Shown here: positions 1 to 8,395 of the stretch, piece by piece | Numbering within the stretch: the stretch's first letter is position 1 | Layout: every line of letters starts with the position of its first letter | Assembly (NCBI GenBank): GCA_035527455.1 | Contig: DATLAN010000150.1 | Coordinates: 1 to 36,279, forward strand | Reading direction: 5' to 3' | Source of the DNA: DATLAN01 sp035527455 | GTDB lineage: Bacteria; Planctomycetota; Planctomycetia; Pirellulales; Thermoguttaceae | Length of the DNA stretch: 36,279 nt | Translations under genes and position numbers: made by a program | Notes under the pieces: model-generated | Database searches by the model: none | Told to the model about the DNA's origin: nothing | The model's input: the letters and a program-made list of their open reading frames with translations, nothing else

Positions 1-1
1 G

Positions 2-640
2 CCGGCGATCAGCGACCCGAACGATCCGGACTTCTATCGTCGGAACCTGGCCGATTTGACGTGCTGGAGCAAGTATCGCCGCCGGGCCGCCGCCGTGGCC
101 TTGAGCCGAGCCGAACCCAAGGAACTCCGCACGGAAATCGCCGGCGCCCTGGAATCGCTGCTCGACGATGCCGACTCGGGAATCCGCCACGACGCGGCCG
201 CGGCGCTGGGCGCATGGGGGCGCACCGAACCGCTGATCCGTTTGCTTGGCGACGAGGACGGGGGCGTCCGCGAACAGGCCCTGCGGTCGCTGGTCGATTC
301 GCAGGATCCGCGGGCGGCCGTGGCGATCGCCAAAATGCTGACGACGGATCACGGCTCGGTCGAAGGTCACCTGCAACAATTGGGGCCCGCGGCCGAGGAC
401 GCCGTGCTGGTCTATCTCGACCACGAGGAACCGGAAGTCCGCAAAAGGGCCTGCCGCGTGCTCGGGAACATCGGAACCCAAAAGAGCATCGCCAGGCTGA
501 GCGAACTGGCCGGCGGCGGGGACCTCGTGATGAGCCAACTGGCTGCGGCGGCACTCCGGCAGATCCAAACCCGTGCGGGAACGGGGCGGTCGAACGAGAT
601 TCGCATCGGCCCGGCGCCGCCGAGATTCCCGGGCCCTTGA
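2..640 (+). CDS. HEAT-repeat protein, C-terminal part (5' end outside window)
   Basis: The frame is open from the left edge, so the true start lies upstream and only the last 212 codons are present. The protein is a series of alpha-helical repeats rich in Ala, Leu, Arg and Glu: IRHDAAAALGAWG, VREQALRSLVDS and VRKRACRVLGNIGT recur at roughly 30-residue spacing, as in HEAT or PBS-lyase-like repeats. Such repeats form a curved protein-binding scaffold. No catalytic motif or membrane segment is visible in this portion, and the function cannot be given. It ends 27 bp from the end of the convergent PIN gene. Confidence 0.75.
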   Translation, partial: PAISDPNDPDFYRRNLADLTCWSKYRRRAAAVALSRAEPKELRTEIAGALESLLDDADSGIRHDAAAALGAWGRTEPLIRLLGDEDGGVREQALRSLVDSQDPRAAVAIAKMLTTDHGSVEGHLQQLGPAAEDAVLVYLDHEEPEVRKRACRVLGNIGTQKSIARLSELAGGGDLVMSQLAAAALRQIQTRAGTGRSNEIRIGPAPPRFPGP

Positions 641-667
641 GTTGCGGAGCCAAAGTAGCCGTCTCGC

Positions 668-1081
668 TCAGGGTGTTTGCTTTCGGCAGGCTTCCAGGAA
701 TCCCGTGGGGGAAACCACGCGAACGCCTCCTCGACACCTGGCCGGAAAGTGGCGAGTGTTGCCGGTGATCAAGTACTCCGCGTCGGCTGCGACGGCCGCT
801 TCCAGGAACGGCTCGTCATCGGCATCCGGCAACCGCTGGGCAAGGGGGCTTGCCGTCACCCTTTCTCCCGCGATGCGAATCTGGTTCAGCAGGACGTCGA
901 TCTCGTCGGATCGAAACGGGAACTTCGGCCTTTGCAGCACCTGGCGATACTCGCTCAAGATTCGGGCGTCGAAGCAAAGCGAGATCGTCCCGGCGGCAGC
1001 CAACTGCACGATTCGCCCGGGCGCACCGAACGGATTCAAGAGGCCGGCGACCAGGACGTTCGTGTCCAAGACGACCTTCAC
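668..1081 (-). CDS. PIN-domain toxin (putative RNase) of a Phd/PIN module
   Basis: This 137-residue protein starts with KVVLDTNVLVAGLLN, the first strand of a PIN nuclease fold with the metal-binding Asp at residue 6. Glu44 (LSEYRQVL) and the acidic patch PDADDEPFLEAA (86-97) fit the remaining acidic ligands, and YLITGNTRHF is the usual C-terminal strand; Asn replaces the commonly acidic residue after TG. It resembles the COG1569 family of PIN toxin components. The start is a GTG that overlaps the antitoxin stop by 4 bp (GTGA), implying translational coupling. PIN toxins typically cleave RNA; the target here is unknown. Confidence 0.85.
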   Translation of the reverse strand: MKVVLDTNVLVAGLLNPFGAPGRIVQLAAAGTISLCFDARILSEYRQVLQRPKFPFRSDEIDVLLNQIRIAGERVTASPLAQRLPDADDEPFLEAAVAADAEYLITGNTRHFPARCRGGVRVVSPTGFLEACRKQTP

Positions 1082-1365
1082 TTCGGGCGGTCCTTTCGGG
1101 CGGCGGCGATTTCGGACTGAATTTCGTCCCGCGTCATGCGATCGCCTCCGGTGGCCGCCGACCGGCTCTGCATGGCCTCCACGGCAGCCACCGCCCTTGC
1201 CCGACGAAGCGCCGAAAGCGTCTCCTCCAAGTCGTCCTGCGAGACGGCGGAGAGGATGGCCACGGGCTTTCCGTTGGATGTGACGACCATGTCCTTTTCG
1301 TCGGCCAGTTGGCGCCACACTTCGGCACCACGGCTGCGCAACTCTCGCACGCTGAGAAAACGCAT
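1078..1365 (-). CDS. Phd/YefM-type antitoxin
   Basis: A 95-residue protein whose N-terminus, RFLSVRELRSRGAEVWRQL, followed by VTSNGKPVAIL, is the Phd/YefM DNA-binding fold. The charged, Ala-rich C-terminus is the expected disordered toxin-neutralising tail. The ATG at 1365 is preferred to an upstream TTG because AAGGAG lies 8 nt in front of it. It is first in a two-gene operon with the PIN toxin and sits directly behind a strong promoter, so it probably represses its own transcription together with the toxin. Confidence 0.85.
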   Translation of the reverse strand: MRFLSVRELRSRGAEVWRQLADEKDMVVTSNGKPVAILSAVSQDDLEETLSALRRARAVAAVEAMQSRSAATGGDRMTRDEIQSEIAAARKDRPK

Positions 1366-1391
1366 CTTGGAACTCCTTGTGGGGTTACTCA

Positions 1392-1420
1392 AGTGTATAC
1401 ACGATTGTGTACCGTGTCAA
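1392..1420 (-). promoter_or_regulatory. Promoter and probable operator of the Phd/PIN operon
   Basis: On the minus strand TTGACA (1420-1415) and TACACT (1397-1392) are separated by exactly 17 bp. A perfect 10-bp palindrome, GTGTATACAC (1393-1402), covers the -10 box, and an imperfect inverted repeat (GTACAC, 4-nt gap, GTGTAT) fills the spacer. This is where a Phd-type repressor dimer would be expected to bind. The leader to the ATG would be only about 20 nt. Confidence 0.7.
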
Positions 1421-1568
1421 GCGGGTTGGGCGGGTGGTTGCTAAGCCGCAAGCGGCATCTATTCCCCGCCGGTGGAGGGCTGCTACCGGGAACTCGGTCC
1501 CGGTGATAAAATGCCCTGGCGTTGCTTGTCGCTCGACACATGGATTCCCACCCGCATGGAGGAAACGG

Positions 1569-4500
1569 ATGAGCACCACTCCCTTTGCCCATCTGCATTG
1601 TCATAGCCACTACAGCCTGCTGGACGGAGCCGGATCGATCCGGGGACTGCTCGAACGGGCCAAGGCGCTGCGGATGAACGCCCTGGCCTTGACCGATCAC
1701 GGCAACCTGCACGGGGCGCTGAAGTTCTACCGGCAGGCCAAAGAGTTGGGCATCAACCCCGTGCTCGGACTGGAGGCCTACATCGCTCCGGAGAGCCGCT
1801 TCAAGAAGGAAGCGGCCGGCATGAAAGACGCCAGCTTCCACTTGACCTTGCTGGCCCAAAACGGCACCGGCTTTCAGAACCTGCTGAAACTCTCCTCGGC
1901 CGCGTTCCTCGAAGGGTTTTACTTCCGGCCGCGTATCGACAAGCAACTGCTCGAAGCCCATCACGAGGGGATCCTCTGCCTGAGCGGATGTGCCTCGAGC
2001 GAACTCAACCGCCTGCTGATCGCCGGCGGCGAGGCGAATTTCCAAAAAGCCCTGGACGTGGCCGCCTGGTTTCAGCGGCTCTTCGGCGATCGCTATTTCA
2101 TCGAGATCCAAAACAACGGCCTCGACGTCCAGCAAGCCGCCATGGAAGGGGCCATTCGCCTCGCCGGGCAGATGGGAATCCCCCTGGTCGCCACCAGCGA
2201 CGTCCACTACATCCACCGGGAAGACCACGAGGCCCAGGACATTCTCTTGTGCGTCAATACGGGCAAGTTCCGCACCGACACCAACCGGATGCGGATGGGC
2301 ACCCACGAGTTCTTCCTCCGCAGTCCCGAGGAGATGTACGCCGCCTTCCCCGGCCAGGAGGAAGCCGTCCGCCGTTCCCAGGAAATCGCCGATTCGGTCG
2401 ATATCGAGCTGGAATTGGGCAAACGACACTTCCCCGTCTTCTCGCCGCCGGAAGAAAAGACCTCGGAGGACTACCTGCGGGGGCTGTGCCTCGAGGGACT
2501 GAAAGAACGTTACGCGGACGACCCGCGGCGGTGCGTCGACGGCCAACTCTCCGACGAAGTGCTCCAGCGGCTCGACCGCGAACTGGGCGTGATCGACAAG
2601 CTCGGTTTTCCGAACTACTTCCTGATCGTCTGGGATTTCGTGCGTTTCGCCCGGCAGCGAGGCATCGAGGCGACGGCGCGAGGCTCCGGCGTGGGCTCGC
2701 TGGTCTGCTACGCGTTGCATCTGAGCCACGTCTGCCCGCTGGAGTACGATCTGCTGTTCGAGCGGTTCCTCGACGAGAGCCGGCTGGAGGCGCCGGACAT
2801 CGACATCGACTTCGACCAGCAGCGTCGCGGCGAGGTGATCCAGTACGTCAAGGACAAGTACGGCGTGGAGAACGTGGCCCAGATCGGCACCTTCGGCACG
2901 CTGGCTGCCCGGGCCGCGATCCGCGACGTGGGCCGGGCGTTGGGACTGTCCATCCCTCGCGTCGACGCCGTGGTGGCCATGGTGCCCGAGCAGTTGGGCA
3001 TCACGTTGAAAAAGGCCCTCGAACAGAGCGACCAGCTCCGCAAGGCCCACGAAACCGACCCGGAAATCCGCCAACTGCTCGATTTCGCCATGCAGATCGA
3101 GGGGCTCGCCCGAAACGTCGGCACGCACGCCGCCGCCGTGGTGATCGCCGACCGGCCGTTGACCGACTACGTCCCCTTGCAGCACGTGCAGGGCAAAGAG
3201 GAGGTCATCACCCAGTGGGCGATGGCCGACGTGGAAAGCGCCGGGCTGTTGAAGATGGACTTCCTCGGCCTGCGCAACCTGACGATCCTATCGAAGGTCG
3301 TCGACCTGATCGAACAGACCACCGGCGAGCGGATCGACCCCTACAAGTTCCCGCGCGACGACGAGGAAACGTTCGCCGTCTTCTGTCGCGGCGAGACGAA
3401 GGGGATCTTCCAGTTCGAGAGCGGCGGGATTCGCGATCTGTTGCAGCGGATGAAGCCGGACCATTTCCGCGACATCATCGCCACCAACGCCCTGTACCGT
3501 CCCGGCCCGCTCGAAGGCGGCATGGTCGACGACTACATCAAGGTCAAGCACGGCCGCCAGGAGCCCGACTATCCGCACCCGGTGATGAAGGAAATCCTCG
3601 AAGAGACCCACGGCGTGATGGTCTACCAGGAGCAGGTGATGCGGATTCTCAACGGGCTGGGCGAGATCGAGCTGGCCAGTGCGTACACCTGCATCAAGGC
3701 GATCAGCAAGAAGAAGCTGCCGATCATCGCCAGGTTCCGCGAGGAGTTCATCGAGAACGCCCACCGGAAAGGCCTCACGAAGAAGAAGGCCGAGGGACTG
3801 TTCGGGATGATCGAGAAGTTCGCCGGTTACGGCTTCAACAAGAGCCACTCGACCGCGTACGCGCTGATCGCCTACACGACGGCCTACCTGAAGGCCCATT
3901 ATCCGGTCGAGTTCATGGCCGCGCTGCTGTCGAGCGACATTCCGGGCCGCAACTTCAAGCGGAAGGACTCGCTGGTCGAACACCTGGAAGACTGCCAGCG
4001 GATGAATATCGAGGTGGTGCCGCCGGACGTGAACCGCTCGGGGGCCGAATTCACCGTGGCCGAGGGCAAGATCTGTTTCGCGCTGTCGGCCATCAAGGGT
4101 TGTGGGATGACCGCCGCCGCGGCCGTGGCCAAAGAACGGGAGAGGTCCGGCCCCTATCGCAGCCTGTTCGACTTCGGCGAACGGGTCGATCCCGGCACGG
4201 TGAATCGCTCGACCCTGGAGACGTTGGTCAAGGCCGGCGCCTTCGATTCGCTGGGTGCCCGCCGCTCGCAGTTGTTCGCCGCCATCGATCGGGCGATCCA
4301 GTCCGGCGCCGCCGCCGCGGCCGACCGCCGCAGCGGGCAAATGGGGCTCTTCGGCGACGAAGAGGACGAAACGCCGGAAGCTGCCAACGCCAACCTGCCC
4401 GAGGTGCCCGAGTGGGAAGAACGCGACAAGCTGGCCAAAGAGAAGGAAGTCCTCGGGTTCTATCTCTCCAGCCACCCGTTGGCCGAGCACGCGCAGACCT

Positions 4501-5123
4501 TGGCCGCGTACTGCTCGCACACCACCGGCGAGGCGGCCGGCCTGGGACACCGCACGGAAGTGATGCTCGGCGGGATGCTCGCTTCGATCAAGCATTCGCA
4601 CACGAAGAACCCCAAGCCGGGCAGCCCCAGCCGTTACGCCATGTTCGACCTGGAAGACACGGCCGGCATCATGCGGTGCATCGTTTGGCCCGAACAGTTC
4701 GTCCAGTTCGGCGAACTGGTCCAGCCCGACGCGATCGTGGTCGTTCGCGGCGCCGTCGACAAACGGCCCGGCAGCGAGGAGGCCAACCTGATCGTCAACG
4801 AGATCATCCCGCTTGCGGACCTGGCCGCCCGCTATACCCGCGGCGTGAAGATCCGCGTCCTCGAAGAAGCCCACGGGCAGCAGAAGCTCGAACAGCTTCA
4901 CGAGATCCTCCGCGGCTACCCGGGCCAGTGCGAGCTGCAGTTGGTCCTCTGTCTGAGCGACGGCAGCCGGGTCGACTGCAAGTGCGCCGAGTTCCGCGTC
5001 GCGGTCAACGCCGAGATGCGCACCCGGGTAGACGATCTGCTGGGCGCGGGCAACTTCCGCCTGCTCACCGCCGCCCCCGCGCCGACAACCGCCGGCCGGC
5101 CCAACGGCCGGTCGCGGCGGTGA
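1569..5123 (+). CDS. dnaE: DNA polymerase III alpha subunit (DnaE)
   Basis: The 1184-residue length is normal for DnaE, the replicative polymerase. The N-terminal PHP domain keeps its metal motifs (HLHCHSHYSLLDG, ALTDHGNLHG, VATSDVHYIH), unlike E. coli where the site is degenerate, so a PHP-linked exonuclease is possible. The palm contains RGSGVGSLVCYAL and PDIDIDFD with catalytic Asp410 and Asp412; the third Asp is 564 in LLKMDFLGLR. The finger region includes FGMIEKFAGYGFNKSHS, and a C-terminal OB-fold follows (about 990-1080). The ATG at 1569 has GGAGG 6 nt upstream. The long upstream extension of the frame is non-coding and runs into the divergent toxin-antitoxin promoter. A 7-bp hairpin (1485-1504) followed by GATAAAAT lies in the leader; its role is unknown. 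Confidence 0.97.
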   Translation: MSTTPFAHLHCHSHYSLLDGAGSIRGLLERAKALRMNALALTDHGNLHGALKFYRQAKELGINPVLGLEAYIAPESRFKKEAAGMKDASFHLTLLAQNGTGFQNLLKLSSAAFLEGFYFRPRIDKQLLEAHHEGILCLSGCASSELNRLLIAGGEANFQKALDVAAWFQRLFGDRYFIEIQNNGLDVQQAAMEGAIRLAGQMGIPLVATSDVHYIHREDHEAQDILLCVNTGKFRTDTNRMRMGTHEFFLRSPEEMYAAFPGQEEAVRRSQEIADSVDIELELGKRHFPVFSPPEEKTSEDYLRGLCLEGLKERYADDPRRCVDGQLSDEVLQRLDRELGVIDKLGFPNYFLIVWDFVRFARQRGIEATARGSGVGSLVCYALHLSHVCPLEYDLLFERFLDESRLEAPDIDIDFDQQRRGEVIQYVKDKYGVENVAQIGTFGTLAARAAIRDVGRALGLSIPRVDAVVAMVPEQLGITLKKALEQSDQLRKAHETDPEIRQLLDFAMQIEGLARNVGTHAAAVVIADRPLTDYVPLQHVQGKEEVITQWAMADVESAGLLKMDFLGLRNLTILSKVVDLIEQTTGERIDPYKFPRDDEETFAVFCRGETKGIFQFESGGIRDLLQRMKPDHFRDIIATNALYRPGPLEGGMVDDYIKVKHGRQEPDYPHPVMKEILEETHGVMVYQEQVMRILNGLGEIELASAYTCIKAISKKKLPIIARFREEFIENAHRKGLTKKKAEGLFGMIEKFAGYGFNKSHSTAYALIAYTTAYLKAHYPVEFMAALLSSDIPGRNFKRKDSLVEHLEDCQRMNIEVVPPDVNRSGAEFTVAEGKICFALSAIKGCGMTAAAAVAKERERSGPYRSLFDFGERVDPGTVNRSTLETLVKAGAFDSLGARRSQLFAAIDRAIQSGAAAAADRRSGQMGLFGDEEDETPEAANANLPEVPEWEERDKLAKEKEVLGFYLSSHPLAEHAQTLAAYCSHTTGEAAGLGHRTEVMLGGMLASIKHSHTKNPKPGSPSRYAMFDLEDTAGIMRCIVWPEQFVQFGELVQPDAIVVVRGAVDKRPGSEEANLIVNEIIPLADLAARYTRGVKIRVLEEAHGQQKLEQLHEILRGYPGQCELQLVLCLSDGSRVDCKCAEFRVAVNAEMRTRVDDLLGAGNFRLLTAAPAPTTAGRPNGRSRR

Positions 5124-5229
5124 GGCCGACGTATCGCTTTCAGCACCCGGAAGCGGGATGCACGGGCCGCATGTCTTCCATTTCGGGGACAGATGCTCGC
5201 AGGCGCGGCCAGTGTTCGAGATGACAGAC

Positions 5230-5292
5230 GTAGGGTGGGCATCGCCCACCGCTTCCATGATGGAGGGGGAAGGTGGGCGGTGCCCACCCTAC
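5230..5292. repeat. Inverted pair of GTAG-headed REP-like palindromes (family A)
   Basis: The left unit (5230-5250) is GTAG followed by a hairpin built from GGTGGGC and GCCCACC. The right unit (5272-5292) is its reverse complement with one mismatch in 21, and the two are separated by 21 bp. GTAG followed by a palindrome is the layout of REP sequences acted on by RAYT transposases, and an inverted pair is a REPIN. The same unit recurs twice at 6135 and 6181. It lies between the dnaE stop and the end of the RelE-like gene. Confidence 0.75.
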
Positions 5293-5316
5293 TCGTCTCG
5301 ATCCTCGGCGCGTCCG

Positions 5317-5664
5317 TTAGGCGTGGGGCGTAATCGCCATGATCGTGATCTCGTCGGCGCCCGGCCCGTAGCACCAGAAAATGCGGTTGGCCGCGGGCGT
5401 ATTCTGCTGAACGTACGCCGTAAAGACGCTGGCCCGGCTCTTGTACAAGTGCGGCAAGCTGTGGTACTTGTGCGTTTGGAGACCGGGATGTTTCGGATTA
5501 CTACGCAACATCATAACGGCTTTGTGCACCTGCTTGAAAAGGCCTTCCGCTTTGGAGGATTTCTTCCTGCCTTTTGCTTGGCGCGCCGCCCGACTCTTCT
5601 CCGCTTTGGCCCACAATTCGTCATAGGCTTCGCGGGCCTCGGCCGTCCAGACGAGCGTGAACAT
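5317..5664 (-). CDS. Putative RelE/ParE-like toxin
   Basis: A small basic protein of 115 residues, beginning FTLVWTAEAREAYDELWAKAEKS. That helix-turn-helix hairpin N-terminus and a later KYHSLPHLYKSRASVFTAYVQ strand pattern resemble RelE/ParE-superfamily toxins, but with a long Lys/Arg-rich insert (28-45). The assignment is from pattern and context, not from a clear signature. Its ATG overlaps the stop of the upstream gene by one base (TGATG), the usual coupling in toxin-antitoxin operons. An alternative is a plasmid-maintenance-like protein of unknown activity. Confidence 0.55.
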   Translation of the reverse strand: MFTLVWTAEAREAYDELWAKAEKSRAARQAKGRKKSSKAEGLFKQVHKAVMMLRSNPKHPGLQTHKYHSLPHLYKSRASVFTAYVQQNTPAANRIFWCYGPGADEITIMAITPHA

Positions 5665-5930
5665 CAGTCGTCCGATTCCTCCACGAAAGCTTCGGCTGCA
5701 TCCAAGTCGGGTGGTGGAGCAAAGGCACCGGCTTCCGCTTGGGCGAGGCCTTTGGCGACCGACGCGAGTGCCTGTTCATTTTGCCAAAGCCAGGCTTCCG
5801 TTTCCGGCACGACGCGCGCCTTGATGATACGCACTTCCATCGGGCTGATCTCTTGAATCAGCACGGTTTGGTTCGCGAAGCTCTTGCCGAGCGAAATCCG
5901 CCCCTTCTGGTCGGCAGTCTTGGGGATCAT
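5664..5930 (-). CDS. Putative antitoxin with AbrB/MazE-like N-terminus
   Basis: An 88-residue acidic protein. DQKGRISLGKSFANQTVLIQE resembles the swapped-hairpin AbrB/MazE DNA-binding fold, and the C-terminus is Ala/Glu/Asp-rich (PPPDLDAAEAFVEESDD), as in intrinsically disordered antitoxin tails. The ATG has AGGAG 7 nt upstream. It is the first gene of a two-gene operon with the RelE-like gene. The pairing and order support an antitoxin role; the family match itself is tentative. Confidence 0.55.
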   Translation of the reverse strand: MIPKTADQKGRISLGKSFANQTVLIQEISPMEVRIIKARVVPETEAWLWQNEQALASVAKGLAQAEAGAFAPPPDLDAAEAFVEESDD

Positions 5931-6130
5931 GCGAGCGCTCCTGTCACCAAGGTCGTTTTATCAAGCCAATACTATTCTACCGGCCGGTGGGAAAGTAGTC
6001 AAGTGGGAATTGCCCACAATTCCACTACTTGGCATGTTCCCAGTACTTCGCCCGCTACCCGCCTCCCCCGGGTCCTTGACAGCCGACGCCGGCTTTGGTG
6101 AACTTGCCGACACGGGATCGGCGCCCGCGC

Positions 6131-6222
6131 GAGCGTAGGGTGGGCATCGCCCACCACAACGTGGGTCACTACGAGCGAGCGTAGGGTGGGCATCGCCCAC
6201 CACAACGTGGGTCACTACGAGC
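6131..6222. repeat. 46-bp tandem duplication, each copy with a single family A REP unit
   Basis: Bases 6131-6176 are repeated without change at 6177-6222. Each copy contains the GTAG-headed palindrome of family A (6135 and 6181), followed by CACAACGTGGGTCACTACG. The second copy ends 1 bp before the AAGGAGG ribosome-binding site of the next gene, so the hairpins sit in that gene's leader. The rest of the 308-bp gap from 5931 holds no gene that I can see; a TTGACA at 6076-6081 lacks a convincing -10 box. Confidence 0.85.
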
Positions 6223-6238
6223 CAAGGAGGAATCCATC

Positions 6239-7093
6239 ATGAAAATCGGGATCGATAGCTACTGCTTCCACCGCTACTTCGGGGAGGTCTACGGCAACCA
6301 GAAAGATCCGGGCAAGAGGATCACCTACGAGGACTTCCTGAACCGGGCGATCGAACTCGGCGTGGACGGGGTTTCGCTGGAGACGTGCTTCTTCGAAAGC
6401 AACGAGGAAGGCTATTTTCAGCGGCTGCGGGAAATCATGGATCGGGGGAACCTGGAATGCGTCGTGGCCTGGGGCCATCTCGACGGGCTGGAGGGCGGCA
6501 CGAACCTCGAGGCCGCCAAGGACATGGAATCCCATTTCCGCACCTGCGAAATCCTTGGGGCCAACGTCATGCGGATGGTCGGGTCCAGCCTCACCTTCCG
6601 CAACGACCCCCACCGGCCGCAAATGGAGAGAATCGCCAAGATCATGAAGGAATCGGCCAAGCGGGCCGAAGACCGGGGCATCAAGTTCGCCATGGAGAAC
6701 CACTTCGATTTCACCGCCGACGAAATCCTCGAAATCTTCGAGACCGTCGACTCCGATCACTTCGGCATGTGCTTCGATACGGGCAACGCCCTGCGGATCG
6801 GCGACGAACCGGTCAAAACGGCCCGGCAGTTGGCGCAACACATTTTCGCCACCCATATCAAAGACATCGCCCCGGTCTACGGCGCCGACCCCCAGGACTG
6901 GGACTATTTCGCCAGCGTCCCGGTCGGCAAGGGCGTGATCAACATGCCGGATCTCATCAGGGTCTTGGAAGAGTCGGGCTACGACGGGCTGTTCGCGGTC
7001 GAGATCGACTATCTCCATCCGGATTACGAGGACGAAGAGCCCGCCCTGGTCGAGAGCATCAAATACTTGGAGGACGTGAGACAATCGCTTTGA
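6239..7093 (+). CDS. Sugar phosphate isomerase/epimerase, TIM-barrel family
   Basis: This 284-residue protein starts KIGIDSYCFHRYFG and has the xylose-isomerase-like (AP endonuclease 2) TIM-barrel layout. Probable metal ligands are Glu153 (MENHFDF), Asp180 (CFDTGNAL), His206 (ATHIKDI) and Glu255 (AVEIDY). Family members isomerise or epimerise sugars, keto-sugars or inositols; the substrate cannot be read from sequence. The ATG has AAGGAGG 8 nt upstream. It is the first of five plus-strand genes, 17 bp ahead of the oxidoreductase, which is the usual partner of such enzymes in oxidation-epimerisation routes. Confidence 0.85.
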   Translation: MKIGIDSYCFHRYFGEVYGNQKDPGKRITYEDFLNRAIELGVDGVSLETCFFESNEEGYFQRLREIMDRGNLECVVAWGHLDGLEGGTNLEAAKDMESHFRTCEILGANVMRMVGSSLTFRNDPHRPQMERIAKIMKESAKRAEDRGIKFAMENHFDFTADEILEIFETVDSDHFGMCFDTGNALRIGDEPVKTARQLAQHIFATHIKDIAPVYGADPQDWDYFASVPVGKGVINMPDLIRVLEESGYDGLFAVEIDYLHPDYEDEEPALVESIKYLEDVRQSL

Positions 7094-7110
7094 GATAGAG
7101 GACAGTTCCA

Positions 7111-8289
7111 ATGGGTATCGAAGGTTTCCAGGGAGTCGGCTCCGGCGGTTCGAGCCTGGCGGAGGTCGGGATCGGCCTGTTGGGCTGCGGTTTCATCGGG
7201 CAGGTACACTCGAACGCCTATATCAAAATCCCCTTCACGTGCCAGCCGCCCGCCGCCAGCCCGAAGCTGGTCGCCCTTTGCGATACGGTCGCCGCCGAGG
7301 AAAAGGCCCGGAAGTTCAAGTACGAGGGGTTCTACACGGACTGGCAGCGTCTGGTGGAAGATCCCCACATCGCCGTGATCGACAACTGCACGCCGGACAA
7401 CATGCACCGCGATCCCAGCATCGCCGCCGCCGAGCACGGAAAACACGTCATCTGCGAGAAGCCGCTGGCGATGACCGTCGAGGACGCCCGCCATATGATG
7501 CAGGCCGCCGAGAAGGCCGGCGTGAAGACCATGTTGTGCCACAACTACCGCTTCCTGCCGGCGGTGCGGTTGGCCCGGGAACTGATCGAAAAGGGCGCCC
7601 TCGGGAAGATCTACCATTTCCGCGGGCAGTATCTCCAGCCGTACGGGCACGATCCGGACGAGGTGATCGAGAACGCGTGGTACGCGGCGGGAACGGCTTC
7701 CGGGGTGTTGTTGGGGATCGGCAGCCACGTGATCGACATGGCCCGATTCCTGGTCGGCGAGATCACGAGCCTCAGCGGACTGGTGAAGACCTTCAACACG
7801 TCGCGGAAACGCGGGGCCTCCGGCGAGCTGGAGACGGTCACCGCCGACGAAGGCAACCTCGCATCGGTGGAGTTCGACAACGGGGCGATCGGGGTGATCG
7901 AGTCCTCGTGCGTATGTGCGGGAAGGAAGAACGAGTTCACCTTCGAAGTCAACGGAAGCCGGGGAAGCCTCGCGTTCGACCTGGAAGATCCCAATCACCT
8001 TCAGGTCTGCGACACGAAGCGCTCGCCGGCGGAACTGTTGGGCTTCACCAACGTCTCGGTCACCTCGCCCGGCCATCCGCTTCAGGCCGCGTATCTGCCG
8101 CCGGGCCACAATGCGGGCTGGGAGTACGGCCACTTGTACGCGCTGAATCATTTCCTGGATTGCGTGGTCCACGACAAGCCGGTCGCCCCCTACGCCGCCA
8201 CCTTCGAGGACGGCTACAAGGTCCAAGTCGTCATGGAGGCGATCAACGAGTCGTCCCGCACCGGGCAGAGGATCGAGTTGAAGTATTGA
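7111..8289 (+). CDS. Gfo/Idh/MocA-family NAD(P)-dependent oxidoreductase (cytoplasmic)
   Basis: This 392-residue enzyme has a Rossmann motif GLLGCGFIG (22-30) after a short N-terminal extension rich in Gly and Ser. The family signature CEKPLAM has catalytic Lys117, and GIGSHVIDMARF supplies the conserved His/Asp region near the active site. No signal peptide is present, unlike the second oxidoreductase at 34185. Members oxidise hydroxyl groups of sugars and polyols. It lies between two sugar isomerases, consistent with a short catabolic route; the substrate is unknown. Confidence 0.9.
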   Translation: MGIEGFQGVGSGGSSLAEVGIGLLGCGFIGQVHSNAYIKIPFTCQPPAASPKLVALCDTVAAEEKARKFKYEGFYTDWQRLVEDPHIAVIDNCTPDNMHRDPSIAAAEHGKHVICEKPLAMTVEDARHMMQAAEKAGVKTMLCHNYRFLPAVRLARELIEKGALGKIYHFRGQYLQPYGHDPDEVIENAWYAAGTASGVLLGIGSHVIDMARFLVGEITSLSGLVKTFNTSRKRGASGELETVTADEGNLASVEFDNGAIGVIESSCVCAGRKNEFTFEVNGSRGSLAFDLEDPNHLQVCDTKRSPAELLGFTNVSVTSPGHPLQAAYLPPGHNAGWEYGHLYALNHFLDCVVHDKPVAPYAATFEDGYKVQVVMEAINESSRTGQRIELKY

Positions 8290-8294
8290 ACCTC

Positions 8295-8376
8295 GTAGGT
8301 CAGGGCTTGCCCTGACGAAATCAGACGAAATCACGAGGCGCGATCGAGAAGACCGTCAGGGCAAGCCCTGACCTAC
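8295..8376. repeat. REPIN-like inverted pair of GTAG-headed palindromes (family D)
   Basis: A 23-bp unit (8295-8317), GTAG followed by the perfect hairpin GTCAGGGC-TT-GCCCTGAC and a final G, is repeated exactly in reverse complement at 8354-8376. The 36-bp spacer is AT-richer. It lies inside the five-gene run, between the oxidoreductase stop and the next ribosome-binding site, so it would be transcribed as a long hairpin that could attenuate or stabilise the message. Confidence 0.8.
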
Positions 8377-8395
8377 ATCGAGAGGAATGCACAAC

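Noticed and set aside
1988..5258. Very long open frames overlapping dnaE in other frames on both strands
   Set aside because: They are rich in Arg, Pro and Gly, lack domains, and are the expected consequence of high GC. The dnaE frame has all catalytic motifs.
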